Position numbers and translations under genes: made by a program
The notes under the pieces: generated by a model
The model's input: the letters and a program-made list of their open reading frames with translations, nothing else
Databases searched by the model: none
What the model was told of the DNA's origin: nothing
Source: an uncultured Oscillospiraceae bacterium
Lineage (GTDB): Bacteria; Bacillota; Clostridia; Oscillospirales; Oscillospiraceae
Direction of reading: 5' to 3'
Assembly: GCA_904398675.1 (NCBI GenBank)
Contig: CAJFPI010000231.1
Coordinates: 1-7,654 of the forward strand
DNA: 7,654 nt
Part shown: piece after piece, positions 1-5,920 of the stretch
How positions within the stretch are numbered: the stretch's first letter is position 1
How the letters are laid out: every line of letters begins with the position of its first letter

Positions 1-307
1 AAAGATCTCCGCTCTCAACGGAGAGTTCCACAATTATATTCTGATGAAAACAGGAAACCGCGCCCTCAGCAAGGTCTTGGGCGGTATTAAAGATCAGGCC
101 GCCCTCCTGCGTGCTCCGGTTGTGGAAGCCCGGAAAAGCCAGCGGGAAAGCGGAGTGGAAGCAGAGGCCGTCTCCGAACACGCCGCCATCATTGCAGCTA
201 TTGAAAAAGGCGACTGTGAGTCAGCCTGTGAGTCGATGAAAAAGCATATGCTGCGCGTCCGAAAAGATGTGTGCGATTACTATGCCCAGCATCAACTCGA
301 TACCTGA
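1..307 (+). CDS. GntR-family regulator, FCD ligand-binding domain (C-terminal part only)
   Basis: The reading frame is already open at base 2 and continues to a TGA at 305-307, so the gene begins before the window; the ATG at 44 is internal. The visible 101 residues match the end of an FCD domain, the effector-binding half of FadR-type GntR regulators: an N-x-E-F-H helix start, a TGNRAL stretch, an EHAAIIAAIEKGD segment, and a final helix containing KKHMLRV. The three histidines in EFH, EH and KKH sit where FCD domains usually hold a metal ion that helps bind a carboxylate ligand. The DNA-binding winged helix lies outside the window. The next gene begins 12 bases after the stop and its ribosome site overlaps the stop codon, so the regulator is probably co-transcribed with the sulfolactate genes and may control them. 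Ligand unknown; a C3 sulfonate or related acid is an inference from context. Confidence 0.88.
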   Translation, partial: KISALNGEFHNYILMKTGNRALSKVLGGIKDQAALLRAPVVEARKSQRESGVEAEAVSEHAAIIAAIEKGDCESACESMKKHMLRVRKDVCDYYAQHQLDT

Positions 308-319
308 GGAGTTCAAATC

Positions 320-1045
320 ATGCAGATTCAGATTTTAGAAGGGCTGGAGGGAGCAAAGCGGGCAAAGGGGCTCACTGTAATTTTGGATGTTTTCCGTGCC
401 TGTTCCGTTGCAGCCTATGTAATGCACGGCGGAGCGGACAAGATCATTCCTGTTGGGCAGTTGGAGGAGGCTTATCAGCTCAAGCAGAACCTCCCTTCCT
501 CTCTCTTAATCGGAGAGCGATGCGGAAGGCCGCCGGCTGGGTTCGACTTTGGCAACTCCCCCGCGGAGATTGCTTCTGTTGATCTCCGGGGGAAAACCGT
601 TATTCAAACCACCGGCGCTGGTACTCAGGGCCTGGTTCATGCCCTCGGAGCGTCTGAAGTCATCCCATGCAGCTTTCCCACTGCCGATACCACCATAGCC
701 TATATCCGTTTCCGTCAACCGGAGCTGGTTTCTCTGGTCGCTATGGGGACCCGCGGTCTGGTCCACAGCGATGAGGACACACTCTGTGCAGAGTACATCC
801 AAGCAAGGCTTCTGGGCAATGCAGATCCCATTTCTATGGAGACGATCCGCGCACATCTGCGCAGCTATCCATCTGCTCAGAAATTTTTTGATTCCGAGAC
901 AGTCTGGGCCCCTGCATTGGATTTTGACCTCTGCCTGCCTCTTCAAGGGTTCCCTTTCCTCCTAAAGCTGATTCTTGATCCAACAGTCAATCGTAAGGTA
1001 ATTCGTCGAATTGCGAGGAATCAATTTTTCGAAAAAAGTATATAG
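320..1045 (+). CDS. comB: 2-phosphosulfolactate phosphatase (ComB family)
   Basis: This 241-residue protein belongs to the ComB family, cytoplasmic Mg-dependent phosphatases that convert (R)-2-phospho-3-sulfolactate to sulfolactate and phosphate. Family motifs seen in order: a strand ending in D-V-F-R-A-C-S (residues 23-29; D23 and R26 match the usual DVLRATS), an IPV turn (43-45), L-I-G-E-R followed by a GFDFGNSP block (63-67 and 74-81), a TTGAGT loop (97-102), and an EDTLCA block (152-157). The length is usual for the family. The TTGAGT loop replaces the TTNGT-like form I remember from many members, so substrate preference could differ. The start has a good TGAGGAG site at 305-311. A comA homologue lies about 3.5 kb downstream in the same apparent operon, which strongly supports a phosphosulfolactate role. 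The family assignment is firm; the exact substrate is inferred. Confidence 0.85.
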   Translation: MQIQILEGLEGAKRAKGLTVILDVFRACSVAAYVMHGGADKIIPVGQLEEAYQLKQNLPSSLLIGERCGRPPAGFDFGNSPAEIASVDLRGKTVIQTTGAGTQGLVHALGASEVIPCSFPTADTTIAYIRFRQPELVSLVAMGTRGLVHSDEDTLCAEYIQARLLGNADPISMETIRAHLRSYPSAQKFFDSETVWAPALDFDLCLPLQGFPFLLKLILDPTVNRKVIRRIARNQFFEKSI

Positions 1046-1048
1046 ACT
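1037..1048. promoter_or_regulatory. Imperfect palindrome overlapping comB stop, candidate operator (copy 1)
   Basis: AGTATATAGACT is a near palindrome (five of six base pairs) of the consensus AGTCTA/TAGACT. It overlaps the comB stop codon and lies 24 bases before the dehydrogenase ATG. A second near-identical site lies before the HPrK-like gene at 2067-2078, and similarity extends about nine bases to the right. It might be an operator for the upstream GntR-type regulator; no promoter with good -35 and -10 boxes is evident. Confidence 0.3.
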
Positions 1049-1072
1049 ATTGAATTTAAGGAGGATATTAGG

Positions 1073-2032
1073 ATGCCTGTCGTATTTCTTCCCAGGCAAA
1101 TTGCTCCAGAGGGTGTGGATTACCTGACCGCACGCGGGTATACTCTCAAATATGCATCCGCCATGGATGAGGACACTTTAGCCAAAGAGATTGTCGGCTG
1201 TGACGCCATGCTGCTGCGTACCGCACATGCCACCCGGAAGGTCCTTGCCGCCGAGCCCCGGTTGAAAATTGTCGCCCGTCATGGGGTCGGCCTGGATATT
1301 ATCGACGTAGAGGCCGCAACTGAGCTGGGTATCCAAGTCACAAATACCCCATCCTCTAATGGCATTTCAGTGGCAGAATATGCAATCTGCGGTATGATGG
1401 CCGTCGCCCGGAAGCTGTTCCCCCTTAGTGAGGCGGCAAAACGCGGAGATTTCTTTTACAAAAACCACTGTCAGGGGAGCGAGTTGTCCGGTAAAACACT
1501 CGGTCTGGTAGGAATGGGATTTATCGGTTCTCAGGTGGCGAAAATTGCCGCTCTGGGCTTTGGCATGAAGGTCCTTGCTTACAGTGGACACACCAAGGGC
1601 AAGGCCATTCCAGACTATGTGACGCTGGCAGACTGGGATACTGTGTTTTCCACCTCAGACTTTATCTCGGTTCACATCCCACTGCGCCCAGAAAATATTG
1701 GGCTTATTGGCGCCAAGGAGTTTTCACAGATGAAAACCTCCGCTATTTTTGTCAACACCGCTCGAGGGAAAGTGGTGCGGGAGGAGGATTTGATCGAAGC
1801 GCTGCGCACCCATCAGATTGCCGGCGCATTTCTGGATGTCTTCGCCCAAGAGCCGATGACACCGGATCATCCTCTTCTGCATATGGAACAGGTTGTGGCT
1901 ACCCCTCACTGCGGCGCCAGTACCAACGAAGCCCTCATCCGCTCGGCGGTCAATGCCGCCATGGAGATTGACCGGTTTTTCCAAGGCGAACCGCTTCTTT
2001 GGCCGGTCAATCAAGTATTCAGAGCGCCATAG
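1073..2032 (+). CDS. D-isomer-specific 2-hydroxyacid dehydrogenase, candidate sulfolactate dehydrogenase
   Basis: A 319-residue NAD(P)-dependent dehydrogenase of the D-3-phosphoglycerate dehydrogenase type. Visible landmarks: a substrate-domain ARHGVGLD segment, the nucleotide-binding GMGFIG (GxGxxG, residues 147-152), catalytic Arg231 in NTARGK, catalytic Glu260 in DVFAQEP, and catalytic His279 in TPHCGAS. It lacks the C-terminal ACT regulatory domain of long PgdH proteins, so it is a short, probably unregulated form. This is the same superfamily as SlcC, the (S)-sulfolactate dehydrogenase of bacterial sulfolactate degradation; lying between comB and comA homologues, it plausibly interconverts sulfolactate and sulfopyruvate. 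It is not related to the ComC-type (R)-sulfolactate dehydrogenase fold (malate/L-sulfolactate family). Other 2-hydroxyacids, including glycerate or phosphoglycerate, cannot be excluded. The ATG follows an AAGGAGG site at 1058-1064. Confidence 0.8.
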   Translation: MPVVFLPRQIAPEGVDYLTARGYTLKYASAMDEDTLAKEIVGCDAMLLRTAHATRKVLAAEPRLKIVARHGVGLDIIDVEAATELGIQVTNTPSSNGISVAEYAICGMMAVARKLFPLSEAAKRGDFFYKNHCQGSELSGKTLGLVGMGFIGSQVAKIAALGFGMKVLAYSGHTKGKAIPDYVTLADWDTVFSTSDFISVHIPLRPENIGLIGAKEFSQMKTSAIFVNTARGKVVREEDLIEALRTHQIAGAFLDVFAQEPMTPDHPLLHMEQVVATPHCGASTNEALIRSAVNAAMEIDRFFQGEPLLWPVNQVFRAP

Positions 2033-2066
2033 TTTGAATTAGGGGACGCACGCTATTTTCATCAAA

Positions 2067-2078
2067 AGTCTATAGAGT
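2067..2078. promoter_or_regulatory. Imperfect palindrome before HPrK-like gene, candidate operator (copy 2)
   Basis: AGTCTATAGAGT is a near palindrome (five of six pairs) of the same AGTCTA/TAGACT consensus seen at 1037-1048. Over the 21 bases beginning here, 17 match copy 1. It lies within the 74-base gap after the dehydrogenase gene, one of the two longest gaps between genes here and a plausible place for an internal promoter or operator. Two TATAGA hexamers (2071 and 2078) could act as -10 boxes but have no convincing -35 partner. Confidence 0.3.
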
Positions 2079-2106
2079 ATAGAAATTTTGGTAAGGGGGA
2101 ATTTAT

Positions 2107-3150
2107 ATGAAATATGCAAAGGACTTTTTCTATCAAGCCTGCTCCTTTTCGGAGATTCGAAAGGTCTCCCAGGTGAATGTAAAGGCCTGCTCCAACCGAC
2201 AGGACCTGGTCTATACCGACGACTATGTGAACCATGCGCTGCACCGGAAAGATCCCAAAACTTACCGTCTCTCCAACGGCTGGGGCGAAACCATCGTGCA
2301 GCCCGCCGACGCGCCTTCCGATGCGATACTCTATGTCTATCAGGATTCCTCCATGAACGAGCTGGAGCTGTTTTGGGAGGGAAATGAGTACTTCTTGGCC
2401 GGCCCCATCCTGGAGCGGGACGCTGAAGCGCCCGACAAGCGGTACACCATCTATAGCACCGGCGGTCTGCTGACCCGGATCATGCCCGGTATTCTGGAGA
2501 GCAAGGGTTTCTCCTGTCTCCATGCCACCAGCGTCTATCACCCGGAAAAAAACCACATGATGGTGTTTGTGGGCGGCCCCGGTGCTGGAAAAACCATTTT
2601 GATGCTGGAGGCCACTCTGCGCCGGGGGTACCGCCTGATGACCACTGAGTACACCCATTTCCGCACTACAGGCCGCGACGTCTCCTTTTATACCGGCTCT
2701 GTGTTTGACAATGTACGGGCAGGCAATCTGCTCTATAACTACACGGAATATGAGCGGATCTGGGGCAAAGACATCATGAATTCCATTGCGGGTAAGGACC
2801 CCTGGAGTGCAAAGGTATCTCTGGATATGAGTCCTCTTCTGCCGGACTCCGACGTGATTCGAAATCCCAAGGTCAGTCTGGTCTTTGTCAAGATCGAAGG
2901 GCAGCGGGAGAGCGCCATCGTCAACAAGCTGAACAAAGCGGATACGCGCTTCCAGCTCTATTTGAACGCCGCCGAGCTCATCAGCCGCCCCCGGCTGTTC
3001 TTTGGATGTCTGCCGGTTCCTTCCTTTGATAACACAGAGCGGGCGAACAATCGTCTGAACATCGTCAACCACTTTTTGAACACAGCAGATTTAGTAGAGT
3101 GCATCTCCCTATTTGCCGGCGTCAACAACGCCTGGGTCTGGAAGGAGTAG
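2107..3150 (+). CDS. HPr-kinase-like P-loop protein of unknown function
   Basis: A 347-residue protein with a clear Walker A motif, GGPGAGKT (residues 156-163, Lys162 and Thr163), preceded by hydrophobic MMVFV and followed by a helix ending in RRGYRLM. That order (P-loop, helix, then a second strand) resembles HPr kinase/phosphorylase and the PEP-carboxykinase-like fold, where a G-x-x-G-x-G-K-[ST] loop is followed by RGHxLVADD. Here the acidic DD is replaced by TTEY, and I do not see the C-terminal motifs of true HPr kinases, so this is a divergent relative rather than HprK itself. The first 150 residues are not recognisable. No signal peptide or membrane segment is seen. The stop is 3 bases before the next ATG, whose ribosome site lies inside this gene, so it is probably translationally coupled to the pyruvate-kinase-like gene. 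It might phosphorylate that protein, another protein, or a small hydroxy acid; none of these is shown. Confidence 0.65.
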   Translation: MKYAKDFFYQACSFSEIRKVSQVNVKACSNRQDLVYTDDYVNHALHRKDPKTYRLSNGWGETIVQPADAPSDAILYVYQDSSMNELELFWEGNEYFLAGPILERDAEAPDKRYTIYSTGGLLTRIMPGILESKGFSCLHATSVYHPEKNHMMVFVGGPGAGKTILMLEATLRRGYRLMTTEYTHFRTTGRDVSFYTGSVFDNVRAGNLLYNYTEYERIWGKDIMNSIAGKDPWSAKVSLDMSPLLPDSDVIRNPKVSLVFVKIEGQRESAIVNKLNKADTRFQLYLNAAELISRPRLFFGCLPVPSFDNTERANNRLNIVNHFLNTADLVECISLFAGVNNAWVWKE

Positions 3151-3153
3151 AGG

Positions 3154-4491
3154 ATGATTCACACCAAAATTATGGCCACGATCGGGCCTGCCTCCTGGGA
3201 TGAAGCGACCATCAAGGGCCTGATTCTGGCTGGAATCAGCAGCTGCCGCATCAACTTCTCCCACTCCACCTATGAAAAGGCAGAGGAGACCATCCGGCTG
3301 ATCCGCAGCGTGTCCCAGCGTCTTAACCGCCCGGTGGCTATCCGGCAGGACCTGCAGGGGCCTAAAATCCGCATCGGAGAGTTGGAGCAGGAGGCCTATC
3401 CGCTGCCGCTGGGCCACCAGATTCTCTTTACGCGCCGGGAATGTGTCGGCAATGACTCCATTGCCACCATCGCCCAGCCCGAATTCATAGAAGCTATGCA
3501 GCCCGGCGGAGAGATCATCCTGGGCGATAACGATCTACAGCTGGTGGTCACGGAAAAACTCAGTGCAGATGAGATTCGCTGCAAAGTGACCATCCCAGGC
3601 ACCCTCAAACCCAGAAAAGGGGCCTGCGCTCCAGGTACCTTGATTCGCTTCAAAGGCCTGACGGAAAAGGATGTCCGGGATTTTGAATTTGGAATCCAAC
3701 AGCAGGTGGACTGTGTCTCCATGTCTTTTGTCCAAACTGCAGACGACCTGAAACGCCTCAAGGAGATTATGGCCTCTCATCAGGTTCAGATCCCCATCCT
3801 TGCGAAAATCGAGCAGCGCAACGCCCTGGAGCACTTAGATGAGATTCTGGAGCACTGCGACGGCGTCAGCGCCGCCCGGGGAGACCTGGCGGTGGAGCGC
3901 CCCATCGAGGAGCTCCATCTGATCGACAAAGAGATCATCCACCGGGCCAACCAAGCCGGCAAGTTTGTCTTTACCGGCTCTGGAATTTTAAAGAGTCTGA
4001 TGCACAACTCCTGGCCCACCCGGGCGGAGGTATGCGACGTCTCCGCCCTGGTCCTGGACGGCATCGACGCTATCTCGTTCTCGGACGAGACCGCAGTGGG
4101 CGACGACCCGGTCGGCTGCGTCCGGATTCTGCACGATATCATTGCCCGGACGGAGGAGGCAATGCTCTCCCAGGGCACTTCCACTGCAGAACACGGCTTC
4201 TTCCGCAGCATCCATCCTCAGTTCCCTGTGACGCCTGGGACAACTCCGCTGCTTATGACTGCCGACTCCCTGGAGCCGGTGGCCCGCATTGCAAAAATGC
4301 ACTATGCCGCACCGGTGATTGTCGGCGCACAGAATCCGCGTTTGGCCAATTTTATCGCCCACTACTGGGGGATCGTCCCCATCTACTGCCCCTCGGATCT
4401 CTCCCAAAAGTCCTGTATGGACTTTGCTTATCAGGAGGCGGTCCGCCTGGGCGTGGTTCAGAATGGAGCACCTGTCATCCGTCTGACTTAA
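3154..4491 (+). CDS. Divergent pyruvate kinase paralogue (possible hydroxyacid kinase)
   Basis: A 445-residue member of the pyruvate kinase family. Seen: TKIMATIGPAS at the N terminus; RINFSH (R32, N34, S36, H37); D66 and R73 in QDLQGPKIR; a B domain (about 76-155); GLTEKD and SFVQTADD; AKIEQ with K218 and E220; ARGDLAVE with D244; PTRAE (288-292); and DETA (311-314). So the phosphate- and metal-binding residues are largely kept. Two substrate-side changes stand out: the near-invariant ATQ motif holding the catalytic Thr is GSG here (Ser276 in place of Thr), and the Thr after the ion-binding Asp is Leu67. The C-terminal region is somewhat short compared with the usual 470-480 residues. Housekeeping pyruvate kinase is unlikely because of these changes and the operon position next to comA. 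Pyruvate kinases are known to phosphorylate alpha-hydroxy acids such as glycolate as a side reaction, so a sulfolactate kinase is a reasonable but untested idea. Confidence 0.85.
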   Translation: MIHTKIMATIGPASWDEATIKGLILAGISSCRINFSHSTYEKAEETIRLIRSVSQRLNRPVAIRQDLQGPKIRIGELEQEAYPLPLGHQILFTRRECVGNDSIATIAQPEFIEAMQPGGEIILGDNDLQLVVTEKLSADEIRCKVTIPGTLKPRKGACAPGTLIRFKGLTEKDVRDFEFGIQQQVDCVSMSFVQTADDLKRLKEIMASHQVQIPILAKIEQRNALEHLDEILEHCDGVSAARGDLAVERPIEELHLIDKEIIHRANQAGKFVFTGSGILKSLMHNSWPTRAEVCDVSALVLDGIDAISFSDETAVGDDPVGCVRILHDIIARTEEAMLSQGTSTAEHGFFRSIHPQFPVTPGTTPLLMTADSLEPVARIAKMHYAAPVIVGAQNPRLANFIAHYWGIVPIYCPSDLSQKSCMDFAYQEAVRLGVVQNGAPVIRLT

Positions 4492-4497
4492 CTTTTG

Positions 4498-4527
4498 TAT
4501 ATATGATTGTGCAAACGAGCATATATA
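4498..4527. promoter_or_regulatory. Perfect 8-base inverted repeat upstream of comA
   Basis: TATATATG at 4498-4505 is mirrored by CATATATA at 4520-4527, separated by 14 bases. The arm centres are 22 bases apart, about two helical turns, which would suit a dimeric regulator binding two half sites on one DNA face. It lies in the only AT-rich stretch between the pyruvate-kinase-like gene and comA, ending 27 bases before the comA ATG. It lacks a GC-rich stem, so it is not a typical terminator. Operator, weak promoter element or RNA hairpin are all possible; AT-rich composition also makes chance symmetry more likely. Confidence 0.35.
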
Positions 4528-4540
4528 AATAAATTTTTCA

Positions 4541-4549
4541 GGGAGGAAA
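4541..4549 (+). promoter_or_regulatory. Ribosome binding site that decides the comA start
   Basis: GGGAGGAAA lies with its GGAGG core eight bases before the ATG at 4555. It is the only strong site nearby and rules against the in-frame upstream ATG at 4507. Confidence 0.8.
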
Positions 4550-4554
4550 TTATC

Positions 4555-5373
4555 ATGCAAAACGCAATTGGTAAAATGGCTTTTGAGGGGATCCTGACTC
4601 ACCCAATGACTGGCCGAATCATGGAAAAGCCCCGTACCTACGGAAAAACTGTGTGTTCCGACCTCGGTCTGAGCCTGGCTGAGGTACAGAACGTCATCTC
4701 CAACTGCGCCCCCTACATTGATCGGGTCAAAATCGCTTTTGGCACCGGTGTGATCTATAGTGAGGACTATCTGAAGGCGAAGCTAGCCGCCTATCACAAC
4801 GCCAACATCGTCACCAACACCGGTGGCACCATCGGCGAGATTGCCTTCATGCAGGGCAAGTACGATGAGTTCCTGGAGCAGTGCAAGCAACTGGGGTTCA
4901 CCGCTATTGAGATTTCGGATGGCACCATTCAGCTCAGCGACGATGACCGATGCCGCATGATTGAAAAGGTCATGAAAATGGGCTTTGAGTGCTGCACCGA
5001 GGTGGGCAAGAAAATGGAGGACGAGCAGTTGGAGATGAAGGAGGCCATCCGCCAGATCAAGCGGGACCTGTCCTTGGGCGTCTCCACCTGTACGGTGGAG
5101 TCCCGCGGCAGTGCCAAGGGCGTGGGTGTGTTCGACAAGTACGGAAAAGTCAAGGCAGACGATGTAGAGGAGATGATGGCCGCAGGCATCGATCAGAAGC
5201 GTCTGACCTGGGAGGCCCCCACCAAGGACGGCCAGGAGTTTTTCATCAATTACTTCGGCATCAACGTCAATCTGGCCAATGTCCGCGTCAATGAGGTCAT
5301 CGCTCTGGAGGGCCTGCGCTGCGGCCTGCGGGGAGACACGCTGGCAAAGGTTGTGCGTGGTCTGGTCCAGTAA
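4555..5373 (+). CDS. comA: Phosphosulfolactate synthase (ComA family)
   Basis: This 272-residue protein matches ComA, which joins sulfite to phosphoenolpyruvate to make (R)-2-phospho-3-sulfolactate; the reaction is an addition/elimination that could in principle run backwards. It is a TIM-barrel protein with these family landmarks: KPRTYGKT then D36-L-G, YIDRVKIAFGTG (54-65, Lys59), NTGGTIGE (88-95), EISDGT (119-124), EVGKK (149-153), VESRG, INVNLANV near residue 240, and GLRGDT (257-262). The usual DKG near residue 36 is DLG here. I chose the ATG at 4555 because it is preceded by a strong GGGAGGAAA site eight bases upstream and because the family begins near here; an in-frame ATG at 4507 has no such site and would lie inside an inverted repeat. 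The 63-base gap upstream is AT-rich and may be regulatory. It is followed by a TRAP transporter. Family assignment is firm; direction in the cell is not. Confidence 0.9.
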   Translation: MQNAIGKMAFEGILTHPMTGRIMEKPRTYGKTVCSDLGLSLAEVQNVISNCAPYIDRVKIAFGTGVIYSEDYLKAKLAAYHNANIVTNTGGTIGEIAFMQGKYDEFLEQCKQLGFTAIEISDGTIQLSDDDRCRMIEKVMKMGFECCTEVGKKMEDEQLEMKEAIRQIKRDLSLGVSTCTVESRGSAKGVGVFDKYGKVKADDVEEMMAAGIDQKRLTWEAPTKDGQEFFINYFGINVNLANVRVNEVIALEGLRCGLRGDTLAKVVRGLVQ

Positions 5374-5419
5374 AAGGCTTTTCTATCTCTCCTGCCGCCA
5401 CTTTTGAAGTTTCATGAAT

Positions 5420-5423
5420 GGAG
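5420..5423 (+). promoter_or_regulatory. Ribosome binding site that decides the dctQ start
   Basis: GGAG is eight bases before the ATG at 5432. It overlaps the alternative reading from ATG 5414, which has no recognisable site upstream, so the shorter 162-residue DctQ is preferred. Confidence 0.65.
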
Positions 5424-5431
5424 AAACACAT

Positions 5432-5920
5432 ATGAAAGCTTATTTGAAATTTTGCGATCTTCTGGTGAAGGGCGTGGAGTATCTGACTGGTGTTCTCTTA
5501 GTAGCCATGTCCGCCAGCACCTGCTGGCAGGTAATCAGCCGGCATGTGCTCCATAAATCCAGCGTCTGGACGCAGGATTGCTCTCTGTTCCTGTTTGTCT
5601 GGGTGGTTCTGCTGGGCTCTGCGGCCGCCGTATACGGCAGCAAGCACATCTCGGTCACCTTGATTGCAGACATTCTTCCTGAGCCCATTCGAACCATCGT
5701 CATATACTTCTCACAGCTGTGCGTGCTGGGCTGCTCCATTTTGATTGCATCCACTGGCTGGACCTACTTCCTCCAAAATTTAGGAACGCGGTCCAGCGGA
5801 TGGGTTATCTCCCTGGGCTTTCCCACCTTTGCTCTGCCCCTCGGCGGCGTGTTGATGTTCCTGCTGGCAATCGGGGCAATCATCAAGCAAATCATGAAGA
5901 GAAAGGAGCAAACAGCATGA
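5432..5920 (+). CDS. dctQ: TRAP transporter small membrane subunit (DctQ type)
   Basis: A 162-residue integral membrane protein of the TRAP small-subunit family. Four hydrophobic segments are visible (about residues 15-31, 49-67, 87-107 and 128-150). Between the first two is the family pattern QVISRHVLHKSSVWTQD followed by a W and LLGSAAA, which matches the usual Q-V-x-x-R ... W-x-E-E ... LGAA signature; the usual acidic pair is reduced to Q-D. The protein helps assemble the large subunit and couples it to the binding protein. I chose the ATG at 5432 over an in-frame ATG at 5414 because GGAG at 5420-5423 sits eight bases before 5432, while nothing similar precedes 5414. Its stop overlaps the dctM start by four bases (ATGA), a sign of translational coupling. 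Confidence 0.88.
   Translation: MKAYLKFCDLLVKGVEYLTGVLLVAMSASTCWQVISRHVLHKSSVWTQDCSLFLFVWVVLLGSAAAVYGSKHISVTLIADILPEPIRTIVIYFSQLCVLGCSILIASTGWTYFLQNLGTRSSGWVISLGFPTFALPLGGVLMFLLAIGAIIKQIMKRKEQTA

Noticed and set aside
2062..3072. Long (336-residue) minus-strand open frame opposite the HPrK-like gene
   Set aside because: It mirrors a gene with a clear P-loop and a good ribosome site; its own translation shows no recognisable domain and is typical of an antisense shadow of GC-rich coding sequence.
3154..4491. Ordinary housekeeping pyruvate kinase
   Set aside because: The catalytic ATQ motif is lost and the gene sits in a sulfonate-type operon; kept only as an alternative to be tested.
4507..4554. 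Longer ComA start at ATG 4507
   Set aside because: No ribosome site precedes it, it falls inside the inverted repeat, and the extra 16 residues are not family-like.
5374..5431. Possible terminator between comA and dctQ
   Set aside because: No GC-rich stem followed by a T-run was found; the genes are probably co-transcribed.
5719..5916. Upstream extension of the DctM frame
   Set aside because: It overlaps dctQ almost fully, lacks hydrophobic segments, and the ATG at 5917 has both a ribosome site and the expected family start.
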